Notes under the pieces: generated by a model
Told to the model about the DNA's origin: nothing
The model's input: only the letters and a program-made list of their open reading frames with translations
Database searches by the model: none
In this document: positions 17,785-26,037 of the stretch, piece by piece
Numbering within the stretch: the stretch's first letter is position 1
Layout of the letters: each line of letters starts with the position of its first letter
Made by a program: the position numbers and the translations under genes
NCBI RefSeq assembly: GCF_007830055.1
Contig: NZ_VLLE01000002.1
Location: 1,127,953-1,191,952, forward strand
Direction of reading: 5' to 3'
Length of the DNA: 64,000 nucleotides
Source: Lacibacter cauensis
GTDB lineage: Bacteria > Bacteroidota > Bacteroidia > Chitinophagales > Chitinophagaceae

Positions 17785-19164
17785 TCAATAGCCTGTATTC
17801 TGTTTGATGACATTTCCGCTTGACAGTACTTCCCGTTGCGGCACAGGAAAAAGGGAACGATGCGGCTCTGTAATACCAACATCAGCATACCTGTTGTACC
17901 TGCGCAGATCAAACCAGCGATGACCTTCATGGGCCAACTCCACCCTGCGTTCATTGCGCACTGCAGTAACTAAATCAGTAACCGTAACAGCCGTTGTATT
18001 GGTCAGGCCTGCCCTGTTACGAATGAGGTTCAGATCCGCCTGCGCGCCGGCAATATCCGGTACTGTTTTTCTTGCCCTTGCTTCCGCACGAATAAGATAT
18101 AATTCAGCCAGACGGATCAATATCACATTATCATCTCCTGCCACACGTGAAAATTTCCTGGTCTTGTTTGCCGGTATTCCTGGAGCAGCGACCGTTCTGT
18201 TTACCGGCAGCCGGACATCACCGGTCTCATGTGCAGCTCCAAGTGAAGCTGTACTGGCAATTTCATTTCTGCCACCGAATGCGCCTGTATAATAATAAAA
18301 TGCCCCGGAGTTGGCATCATCGGTAAAGAACTGTAACTCCCAGATGCTTTCGGGCTTGGCATTTTTTTGCAACCAGAGATTGGTATAATCAATGCCGTTT
18401 ACAAGTCCTCCGTTCGGTAATGCTGCAAACTGACTGATCACAGCCGTACTGAGGGTTTCAGCCTCTTCCCATTGCTCACGATAAAGTTGTAACCGTGCTT
18501 TTAACGCAGTGGCTGCATTTTTTGTAAGGCGGCCATTGGCAGCTGAGGCAGGTAAATTGGCCATTGCAAAATCAAGATCCTCGATAATTTTTGTGTACAC
18601 TTCTGCTTCTGTCGCTCTTGCTTTCGGTGTTGCATCCGTCACATTGATCGTTGGCTCCAGCACCAGCGGAACCCCTGCACCGTTTGCTTTATTATAGCCT
18701 GTTGCAGAGCCGCCGAAATAACGGATGAGATCAAAATAACACAACGCACGGAGACAGCGGGCCTGCGCCAAAGCACCGCTTTTATCAAACAAGGGATCAT
18801 TGAGTTGCTGCGCCTGTTTGATGACATTGTTTGCCCGGTTAATCATGTTATACATCACGTTCCACATATTGGTGATGTTTACATTGTCTGCAAGCAACTG
18901 CTTGTTTGCTACCTGTGCAAATGTTGGAAAAGTTCCTGTATGGCTAAGGTTATCTGCATATAAATCCGCAAATACCCAATAATGAAGCCCGTAATAATCC
19001 TGCGCCTGCAATCCGTCATAAATCCCGATTAGTCCTGCTTCTACGCCGGCACGTGTTGAAAATGCATCTGCGGGATCAATCTGTGATTGCGGTTGCTGAT
19101 CCAGTATTTTGTTACAAGATGAAAAAGAGAATAATGCCAATAAAAGTATGCTGTAGTACTTCAT
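17785..19164 (-). CDS. SusD/RagB-family nutrient-binding lipoprotein
   Basis: A 459-residue surface lipoprotein that captures a ligand for the SusC channel encoded just upstream. The signal sequence MKYYSILLLALFSFSSC ends in a lipidation cysteine. The TPR-like helices typical of the family are seen (GVEAGLIGIYDGLQAQDYYGLHYW, LAQARCLRALCYFDLIRYFGG, LAELYLIRAEARARK) and the C-terminal VRNERRVELAHEGHRWFDLRRY signature is intact. At 459 residues it is on the short side for SusD. It starts 17 bases after the susC stop, so the pair is an operon, and a strong terminator follows. There is no glycoside hydrolase in this locus, so the substrate is open: glycan, peptide or other. Confidence 0.95.
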   Translation of the reverse strand: MKYYSILLLALFSFSSCNKILDQQPQSQIDPADAFSTRAGVEAGLIGIYDGLQAQDYYGLHYWVFADLYADNLSHTGTFPTFAQVANKQLLADNVNITNMWNVMYNMINRANNVIKQAQQLNDPLFDKSGALAQARCLRALCYFDLIRYFGGSATGYNKANGAGVPLVLEPTINVTDATPKARATEAEVYTKIIEDLDFAMANLPASAANGRLTKNAATALKARLQLYREQWEEAETLSTAVISQFAALPNGGLVNGIDYTNLWLQKNAKPESIWELQFFTDDANSGAFYYYTGAFGGRNEIASTASLGAAHETGDVRLPVNRTVAAPGIPANKTRKFSRVAGDDNVILIRLAELYLIRAEARARKTVPDIAGAQADLNLIRNRAGLTNTTAVTVTDLVTAVRNERRVELAHEGHRWFDLRRYNRYADVGITEPHRSLFPVPQREVLSSGNVIKQNTGY

Positions 19165-19181
19165 AAAAAATCAGTTTTAAA

Positions 19182-22100
19182 TTATAAGCCAATGTTCAAA
19201 CCAAATGTGATGGTACGGGCCTGCGGAAAAGTGAGAAAATCAGTACCGGGTGAAGTGTTCGTAACACTGAACGTACTTACTTCAGGATCCAGACCTTTGT
19301 ATTTTGTCCACGTATATAAATTTTCCCCTTGTACAAAGAAGCGTAAACTGCTGACATGTATTTTCTTTACTAAAGAAGTCGATAAACTATACGACAGTAA
19401 CACATTTTTGAGCCGGACAAATGATCCGTCTTCCAGCCATCTTGTTGAATTACGGCGGTTGTTATTCGGATCTCCAAACACCGCCCTTGGCATTGTGGTA
19501 GTTGTTTTTGCGGGAGTCCAGCGCTCCAGAGTAGAAGCCGCCTGTCCAAATATTGAATTCATGCCTTCCGCAAATGCACGTGTATTGTTGTACACTTCGT
19601 TGCCTTGTGTGTATTGTAAAAACACATTCAGGCTGATACCCTTGTACGAAATACTGTTGGTCATGCCGCCAAAATAATCGGGAACTGCACTACCGATGAT
19701 GCGCTGATCGTTGGCTGTTATTCTTCCATCTTTATCGAGGTCTTCAAACTGAATATCACCGGGTCTGGTTGCAGAGGAATGAACAGGGGCTGCATTGATT
19801 TCTGCCTGTGTCTGAAAAATTCCTTTTACCACGTAACCACGGAATGATCCCAGATCCTTCCCCTCTTCTACCCAGCTTGCAAAGCCTTGTGCAATCGGAG
19901 AGCCAGCCAGTTTGATCACTTTATTCTGCGGGAAGGTGATATTGAAGTTGACATTCCAATTCCAGTCTTCCCGTCGAATGATATCACCGGATATACCCAA
20001 CTCAAAACCTTTGTTCTGGAGTTTGCCGATGTTTTCAGTAACGGTTAAAAAACCCGAAGAACCGGGAAGCAAACGGGCCAGCAACAGGTCATTGGTATTT
20101 TTGATATAATATTCGGCAGTCACATTGATCCGTTGAAACAATTGCATCTCTAATCCAATATCGGTCTGTTCTGATTCTTCCCAGCCCAGATTCGGATTAC
20201 CTAATTGAACCGGTGATAACCCTGCAGTTTGCAGATAATTTACACCGGCACCGACCAGAGAAAGAGATGCAAAATCAGCAACCGAAGAATTACCTGATCT
20301 GCCGTAACTCCCTCTTATTTTCAGATCACTGATAAATTTCACCTTCGACATGAACGCTTCTTCACTTATTCTCCAGGCTCCGGAAACAGCCGGGAACGTA
20401 CCCCATCGTTTGTTTTCACCAAATCTTGATACGCCATCCCGTCGCAGACTGCCACTGACAAGATATTTGTCTTTGAAGGCATAGTTGACCCGGCCGATAT
20501 AACCAGCCAATCCCCAGGAAGAACCCGTTGAACTTGCATTGACCCGTACAGAGCCTGCAGACAACCTTCTGATTTGATTACCGGGAAAATTCTGCGCTCT
20601 TGCAAAAACAGATTCAAATACAGATTCCTGAAAAGAAGCCACACCGGTAAATGCAACCGCGTGCGCTCCAAAAGATTTTTTGTATGTTAAGATATTTTCA
20701 TTGATCCAGTTGAAATCCTGGGTATATCCTTCAATACCATCACCCCTTACGCCGACAGCCTGCAAATGTGTACTGGGTATGAAATTCTGCTCCCTTAATC
20801 CAATAAAGTCTACACCAAACAATGATTTAAAACTGAGATTTTTCAAAATTTCATATTCACCGGAAATATTTGCGAGTATCCGGTTATTGGCTACCAGGTT
20901 GGTAACTTCATATGCATTGGCCAAAGGGTTTTCAGTTGAACTGTTCGGATCCCTTCCGTAAGTACCATTGGCATTATAAGCAGGAATATGGGAACCGAGT
21001 AAAACAGAAGTACTGACAACGCCATAGATATTGTTATCATTACTCAAACGGTTGGATACAGAACGGCTCAGACCGATACCCGTTGAAACTTTAAATTTAT
21101 CGGTTACTTTATTATCCAGATTCAGCCTGAAATTGTAGCGTTTAAAATCAGACTTCAGTACAATACCGTTCTGATCAAAATAAGAACCGGAAACAAAAAA
21201 ACGGGTTTTATCATTGCCACCTTGTGCACTGATGTCATGGTTTTGTACGGATCCCTGTGTAAATATTTCATCCTGCCAGTTGGTTGTCGGAAAGGTTGAT
21301 GGCGCATTGTCAAGTCCTACCAATCCAATGGCAGAAGGTAAAATCCCCGCACCATACCTGTTGACAATACTTTCCTGTACCAGTTCCACATACTGCGGTC
21401 CTGTAAGCACAGGAATCTTCTTTGCCACATTTGAAATACCATAGTAGGTGGACAGATTGATCTTTGTTTTTTTATTTGCGCCACGTTTGGTTGTGATCAA
21501 TACAACACCGTTCGCTGCCCTTGAACCATAGATGGCAGTTGCTGCCGCATCTTTCAGAATTTCATAGGATTCAATTTCATTTGGATTAATATCTGCCAGC
21601 GAATTCAGCGTTTGCCCGCCAACACCTATCTGCGAATAACTTCCGGTGTTAATGGGAACTCCATCCACCACATACAAAGGTTGAGAGCTTGCATTGATCG
21701 AACCTGTACCCCTGATGTTGACATTCATAGAAGATCCCGGTGTTCCCGAACTTTGCGTAACGGTCACCCCGGCTACCTGACCACGTAAAGCCTGATCCGG
21801 TCCCTGTAAGGGTCTGTTGGCCAGATCAGTTCCTTTTACCTGCGCAACAGAGCCGGTCAGTTCTTTTTTACGTTGCGTGCCGTAACCAACTACAACAACC
21901 TCCGAAAGCGCTTTCTCTTCTGTCAGCAATTGCACCTGGATAAATGTTTTATTTCCGAGTGCAACTTCCTGTGTTACATAATTCACAAAGGAAAACAAAA
22001 CTGTTCTGGCATTGTCCGGCACAGAAAGTGTAAAAACACCTTCACGGTCTGTTACCGTTCCTTTTGCAGAACCCTTTACGGTAACAGAGACACCTGACAG

Positions 22101-22208
22101 TGGTGTTGCATTTTCATCAGTCACTTTTCCCTGAATCGTTTTTTCCTGTGCGAAAGCAGTTAAACTGCAGATGCACAGAAGTGTAAACACTAATAATTTT
22201 CTTCTCAT
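19182..22208 (-). CDS. SusC/RagA-family TonB-dependent outer-membrane transporter
   Basis: A 1008-residue barrel transporter. I start at ATG 22208, where the signal peptide begins (MRRKLLVFTLLCICSLTAFAQ); the longer frame to 22286 adds an unlikely hydrophobic leader. Residues about 22-100 form the carboxypeptidase-regulatory-like domain (QGKVTDENATPLSGVSVTVKG). The plug follows with SEVVVVGYGTQRKKELTGSV, YVVDGVPI and GSRAANGVVLITTKRGA. The remainder is the 22-strand barrel ending in an aromatic strand (RTITFGLNIGL). There is no N-terminal STN (secretin/TonB short) domain, so it should not signal through a FecR-type anti-sigma factor. It is followed by susD. The LytTR system at 22620-24384, transcribed toward it, is the likely regulator. 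Confidence 0.95.
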   Translation of the reverse strand: MRRKLLVFTLLCICSLTAFAQEKTIQGKVTDENATPLSGVSVTVKGSAKGTVTDREGVFTLSVPDNARTVLFSFVNYVTQEVALGNKTFIQVQLLTEEKALSEVVVVGYGTQRKKELTGSVAQVKGTDLANRPLQGPDQALRGQVAGVTVTQSSGTPGSSMNVNIRGTGSINASSQPLYVVDGVPINTGSYSQIGVGGQTLNSLADINPNEIESYEILKDAAATAIYGSRAANGVVLITTKRGANKKTKINLSTYYGISNVAKKIPVLTGPQYVELVQESIVNRYGAGILPSAIGLVGLDNAPSTFPTTNWQDEIFTQGSVQNHDISAQGGNDKTRFFVSGSYFDQNGIVLKSDFKRYNFRLNLDNKVTDKFKVSTGIGLSRSVSNRLSNDNNIYGVVSTSVLLGSHIPAYNANGTYGRDPNSSTENPLANAYEVTNLVANNRILANISGEYEILKNLSFKSLFGVDFIGLREQNFIPSTHLQAVGVRGDGIEGYTQDFNWINENILTYKKSFGAHAVAFTGVASFQESVFESVFARAQNFPGNQIRRLSAGSVRVNASSTGSSWGLAGYIGRVNYAFKDKYLVSGSLRRDGVSRFGENKRWGTFPAVSGAWRISEEAFMSKVKFISDLKIRGSYGRSGNSSVADFASLSLVGAGVNYLQTAGLSPVQLGNPNLGWEESEQTDIGLEMQLFQRINVTAEYYIKNTNDLLLARLLPGSSGFLTVTENIGKLQNKGFELGISGDIIRREDWNWNVNFNITFPQNKVIKLAGSPIAQGFASWVEEGKDLGSFRGYVVKGIFQTQAEINAAPVHSSATRPGDIQFEDLDKDGRITANDQRIIGSAVPDYFGGMTNSISYKGISLNVFLQYTQGNEVYNNTRAFAEGMNSIFGQAASTLERWTPAKTTTTMPRAVFGDPNNNRRNSTRWLEDGSFVRLKNVLLSYSLSTSLVKKIHVSSLRFFVQGENLYTWTKYKGLDPEVSTFSVTNTSPGTDFLTFPQARTITFGLNIGL

Positions 22209-22360
22209 AACATTTAGTTGATAGATAATAATCGCTGAAATTATCATGCAGCAAAACGTAAAAACCGGATAATCGACCAACTGCAATCAACAACCCATAA
22301 AAACAATTTTGCAAAGCTGTAATGGCTTTTGTGTTGACAGTACACTATGCAGCAAACAAC

Positions 22361-22384
22361 AACAGGCAGTGGAAACTGCCTGTT
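22361..22384 (-). terminator. Perfect 10-bp hairpin between the LytTR genes and susC
   Basis: AACAGGCAGT (22361-22370) and ACTGCCTGTT (22375-22384) are perfectly complementary around a 4-base loop. On the minus strand it is followed by GTTGTTTG, a modest U-rich stretch. It lies about 235 bases past the response-regulator stop and 150 bases before susC, so it probably ends the LytTR transcript and separates it from susCD; attenuation of susCD is also possible. Confidence 0.6.
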
Positions 22385-22406
22385 TATTAATGACTAAATC
22401 ATTAAT

Positions 22407-22586
22407 ATGAGAAAAGATATAACAGCCAAAAGACTGCTATTATGCGGGTGATTAACTGCGTGTATGACTTATGTACCGCACGGTTGTAAAAATAGCCTGG
22501 ACCGATCATCAGTACAGACCGATTCTATCAATAACAATAACGAAACGACAGTCGACGAAAAAGAAAAGATGAAAGCCATATGCTAA
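22407..22586 (+). pseudogene. Possible broken small lipoprotein gene
   Basis: A 60-codon plus-strand frame from ATG 22407 to TAA 22586 is interrupted only by TGA at 22449. Read through, it gives a basic start, a leucine-rich core and cysteine (RLLLCG then LTAC), then a polar acidic tail (SINNNNETTVDEKEK), much like a small Bacteroidota lipoprotein. A single TGG-to-TGA change would explain the stop. The frame is short enough to be chance, and it opposes all neighbours. Confidence 0.2.
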
Positions 22587-22619
22587 CGGCCGGAGGATAC
22601 CCGTAACATGAGCGGTGCA

Positions 22620-23339
22620 TCAGATAGACTCACCTAAAACAGAAAGAACAAGTTCTTTATAGCTTCTTCCAATAGGGATCAGCATGCCTTTGATATCCAC
22701 ATCAGCCGATGTAAATGCAGTGATTTTGGATTTCGCTACTATGAAAGAACGATGCACACGAATAAAGCTTCCCTTATCCAGATGTTTCTCGATTTCTGAT
22801 AATTGAAATTTGGTGAGAAAGGTCTTTTCCCTGGTAACGATGCTGATATATTCCCGTTTACTTTCAATAAATAAAATTTCATCCAGGTCAATCTTTATGC
22901 GGCGCTTATTGACATTGATATAAATGTGTTGCTTCTCATCGGTACCACCTTTATTGTCCGAAAAAATAATATCAGAAACGGGAAGATTGTTTTTCAGTTT
23001 ATTCACTGCAGTTAAAAAACGGCTGAAACTGATCGGCTTCAACAAATAATCCACCACGTTGTGCTCATATCCTTCCAATGCATATTCGCGGTAAGCAGTT
23101 GTCAGAATGATCTGCGGAGGATTGGAAAGTGTTTTGATAAAGTCAAGTCCGTTAAGCCTGGGAAGATGGATATCAATAAACAGCACATCAGCTTTTTCAC
23201 TTTTCAGAAATTCAAGAGCCGTTAAGGCATCCGAATAAACCTGTTTCAGTTCCAGAAACGGAATCTGTGAAATATAATCGGTTAAAATTTCAGCTGCCAG
23301 CGGTTCATCTTCGATCACCACGCATTTATATCGCACCAT
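22620..23339 (-). CDS. LytTR-family response regulator
   Basis: A 239-residue regulator with a receiver domain (acidic EDE at 10-12, phospho-acceptor Asp56 in LFIDIHLP, KPIS lysine) and a C-terminal LytTR DNA-binding domain (GSFIRVHRSFIVAKSKITAF). It overlaps the 3' end of the upstream kinase gene by 14 bases. It resembles the regulator at 165-872 closely in layout and sequence. It is transcribed toward susC, 410 bases away with a hairpin between, and is the only regulator adjacent to the susCD pair. Confidence 0.94.
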   Translation of the reverse strand: MVRYKCVVIEDEPLAAEILTDYISQIPFLELKQVYSDALTALEFLKSEKADVLFIDIHLPRLNGLDFIKTLSNPPQIILTTAYREYALEGYEHNVVDYLLKPISFSRFLTAVNKLKNNLPVSDIIFSDNKGGTDEKQHIYINVNKRRIKIDLDEILFIESKREYISIVTREKTFLTKFQLSEIEKHLDKGSFIRVHRSFIVAKSKITAFTSADVDIKGMLIPIGRSYKELVLSVLGESI

Positions 23340-24384
23340 AACTGTTTAAATTAATTCGCAATTCAACATAGAAAATATTCTCAGGGGTAAAGATCGTTAA
23401 TGCCTGTTCCTTGTACAGCAATTCAAGCTGCCGTTGTGTATTCTGTAAACCGATATGGGATGACCGTAGTTCCTTTCCGGAGGCTTCAAAATTATTGCGG
23501 ATGCCGAATAACAGAATGCTGTTCTTTACAACCAGATTCATTTCAATAAATGATTCTTTCCTGGATTGACTTGCGCCATGTTTAAATGCATTTTCCACCA
23601 ATGGCAATAAAAGCAAGGGCGCTACCCCCTGATCATACTGATCGATTTCTTTGGTAAAAGTCAAAGTCAGCCTGTCGCCGTACCTGATTTTTTCCAACGA
23701 AATGTAATCCTCAATAAACTCAACTTCCTTTTTAATAGAAATGGTATCCTTACCTGATTCGTATAGCATAAAACTCAGCAACTCTGACAGCTTCATAACA
23801 GCATCGGGAGTCTGCACAGATTGCTTTCGCGCAAGCGCATAAATGTTATTGAGGGTATTGAACAGAAAATGCGGGTTCAGCTGGTTACGCAGCATCTTCA
23901 ATTCCGTCGATAATTTTTCATTGATCAACTCCTGCTCACGTTTGGCAGTACGCAACTGTTGTTTGATGTATTTAACGGTTACCATGACACCTGCTATGAA
24001 TCCGGTGTATATCACAAAACTTAAAAACTGTGTCAGTTGATACAACAAACTTACATCCGTAATGCCGTAGATATACACGCCTACAACACGGTGTGCAAGC
24101 AATTGGGTAACCGTAACTGTCAATAAGAAAAGCAGCCCGATTTCAAGGATATACCAGTTCATTTTTGCTTTGTTCAGAACAATCCTGACCAGGGTGACAT
24201 AACTGATATAATAAGTAAATACCATTTGCGGTAAGATCGTAATGGAACAGGCCTTTACTGCATTTGCAATAATTCCCGAATTACCTGATAACGGATAAGA
24301 TACTTTGACCCATGCAAATTCTGTAATGACTAAAAAAACAAAATAAACAACCCAAAATAAAATATGCTGCAACATCCGTTTCAT
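23326..24384 (-). CDS. LytS/YehU-type sensor histidine kinase
   Basis: A 352-residue membrane kinase, partner of the downstream LytTR regulator. I start at ATG 24384 (MKRMLQHILFWVVYF), because the longer frame up to 24507 adds 41 residues unlike any kinase N-terminus. It has about four membrane helices, a coiled linker (KREQELINEKLSTELKML), the phospho-acceptor region NPHFLFNTLNNIYALA, and the ATPase motifs LLLLPLVENAFKHGA and HIGLQNTQRQLELLY. The same length and layout as the kinase at 869-1927 show the two systems are paralogous. No periplasmic sensor domain is visible. Confidence 0.93.
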   Translation of the reverse strand: MKRMLQHILFWVVYFVFLVITEFAWVKVSYPLSGNSGIIANAVKACSITILPQMVFTYYISYVTLVRIVLNKAKMNWYILEIGLLFLLTVTVTQLLAHRVVGVYIYGITDVSLLYQLTQFLSFVIYTGFIAGVMVTVKYIKQQLRTAKREQELINEKLSTELKMLRNQLNPHFLFNTLNNIYALARKQSVQTPDAVMKLSELLSFMLYESGKDTISIKKEVEFIEDYISLEKIRYGDRLTLTFTKEIDQYDQGVAPLLLLPLVENAFKHGASQSRKESFIEMNLVVKNSILLFGIRNNFEASGKELRSSHIGLQNTQRQLELLYKEQALTIFTPENIFYVELRINLNSYGAI

Positions 24385-24860
24385 CCTTGCAAAAATTCGG
24401 CTTTTATACGCGTCAGCCAAAATAAGACACAAACTGCAAGAAAGGAGCTGCAAACAACCATCATCTGCGGATGAGTGACAAGCCGGCAACAGGAATTGCC
24501 ATGCCAAAAAGCTGTAACAGCAGTATCCAGAAAGACAACAGCATTGGCTGCATTATAATTAACAAAAACAATGACTGACAATAAACATTGTCAGTCTTCA
24601 ACAAGCATCAACAACTATCTGTGCATTGCATTTCCCGGTTTTAGTTCCGCTTTGTATAACCCTGTAATTTTTGCCTTTTGGAATAACCGTCAACTGCTAA
24701 AGACTAAACCCGGATTTAATTTTATACGGGTAAAACCATCTACTAATTTCCTGTTCAAGTTTTACTACCTCCTTGTTCGCTTACTGATCCGGAAAACTTC
24801 TTTGCTCCCATTGGTTTCATGTGTCAACAACCGCTTTAGCGTTTACACGCACGAACCTGT
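24385..24860. other. 475-base gap with a terminator
   Basis: Holds the kinase upstream region and the terminator at 24561-24596. A plus-strand open frame at 24571-24915 lies over the terminator and shows no family pattern. Confidence 0.4.
24561..24596 (-). terminator. Perfect 10-bp hairpin terminator
   Basis: GACTGACAAT and ATTGTCAGTC enclose a 4-base AAAC loop (GTTT on minus). On the minus strand the stem is followed by ATTGTTTTTGTTAATT, a U-rich run. It shares the core ACAATAAACATTG with the terminator at 17649-17672. It lies 264 bases past the stop of the lipoprotein gene at 24861, insulating it from the kinase gene. Confidence 0.7.
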
Positions 24861-25709
24861 TTACCGGTTACGCAGGAGCAATGCGCTTGCCGCAGCAGCC
24901 ACGACCAGTTTTTGATTCGCATTCATTACGTTAAAAAACGAGCAGGAAGAATTGAACAGATCGACAGAACCAATGATTTGATCCTGGAATGTAAACATAT
25001 AGCCACCGGTCACTTTGACCATCCCCTTTTCTGTGTTTGCCGGTCTTGCCGCTTTGATAAACAGGGACTCGATAAAGATTGTATCTTTTTTGTTGGTCAA
25101 AAATCCTTTCTCCTGCGGCATACCTTCCCGAACCGTTGTAGCAAGTACACCGCCGGGAGTTACCCGATCAAAGCCCATTTCAACATACCATTCGTCCATC
25201 GCTGTTTTCGCCGGAGGAATGAGTGCGGCTCTGAATTTCGACAGTTGCTGCCTGGCAATTGAAAAATCAGCTTTCCCGTCTGCTTTATAATTTGTACTCT
25301 TCCCAAGATATTGCTGGGAACAGAAAACCAAAAAAGCATTCGCTGTATCAGCGATACTGAACTGATACGAATCAACGGTTTTTGAAACAACATCATTCAC
25401 ATCCAATCCAAGATTTGCAAGCAAACTTCTCCTGGTTGCTTCAGCAGAAAAAACAGCACCAGGCGTTTTATCAAACAGATCAGCACTGATATGCCAACCA
25501 TCTTTAACCATTCCCGAATAAGTATGATCAAATTTAAGCCTGCGTTTCGTACCTGTAATCCCTTTCCCTTTTACTCCTGCGATTGTAATTGTCTCAACCT
25601 TCCGGCCATTCATCTCTTCCGGCAGATCAAGCAAAATTCCGGACGTTGAACAGGAAACACAAAGCAGGCTTATAATACCGGCAAGCATTAATAACTTTTC
25701 AGCTTTCAT
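24861..25709 (-). CDS. Putative lipoprotein of unknown function
   Basis: A 282-residue protein with a lipoprotein-type signal (MKAEKLLMLAGIISLLCVSC). I do not recognise a family. After the signal it is mixed alpha/beta with phrases such as KFDHTYSGMVKDGWHISADLFDKTPG and SAEATRRSLLANLGLDVNDVV, and ends with a hydrophobic stretch LVVAAAASALLLRNR that could be a C-terminal membrane anchor. It is single, with its own distant terminator. Probably cell-envelope located. Confidence 0.7.
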   Translation of the reverse strand: MKAEKLLMLAGIISLLCVSCSTSGILLDLPEEMNGRKVETITIAGVKGKGITGTKRRLKFDHTYSGMVKDGWHISADLFDKTPGAVFSAEATRRSLLANLGLDVNDVVSKTVDSYQFSIADTANAFLVFCSQQYLGKSTNYKADGKADFSIARQQLSKFRAALIPPAKTAMDEWYVEMGFDRVTPGGVLATTVREGMPQEKGFLTNKKDTIFIESLFIKAARPANTEKGMVKVTGGYMFTFQDQIIGSVDLFNSSCSFFNVMNANQKLVVAAAASALLLRNR

Positions 25710-26037
25710 ATTGCTTCGATTTGTTTAGTTCCCGAATTTTAATCCAACATAAAATTGTTTGTATGCATCTTCAACGAATGATCAGTCTTCACTGGTTCAA
25801 ACCCGGTTTCATCTATTCGTGATAAACCATTTCCTTCTTTTACAAGAAAGTGAGACTGCAATTACCTGTTTCATTACAATGAATCCGTAGTAACAGGATG
25901 AACAGTTGGTGACCCTTCACTTCATTCAACATGGAAGAGTGATACAGTTCACCAACATCATTCACCTGCATAGGCAATATTGAATTATCCTGATTATGCA
26001 TGACTGCATACTACTGAACCCTAAACAGCAGATTTTT
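25710..26037. other. 330-base gap with a structured segment
   Basis: No gene. A composite hairpin spans 25905-25956: outer arms GTTGGTGA and TCACCAAC, inner arms TCACT and AGTGA, with internal loops. It has no T-tract. It lies past the stop of the beta-helix gene's neighbour on the minus strand, upstream of the lipoprotein gene, and might be a leader structure. Confidence 0.35.

Noticed and set aside
24571-24915. 114-codon plus-strand frame
   Set aside because: Lies over a clear terminator and antisense to a lipoprotein gene; no family pattern.
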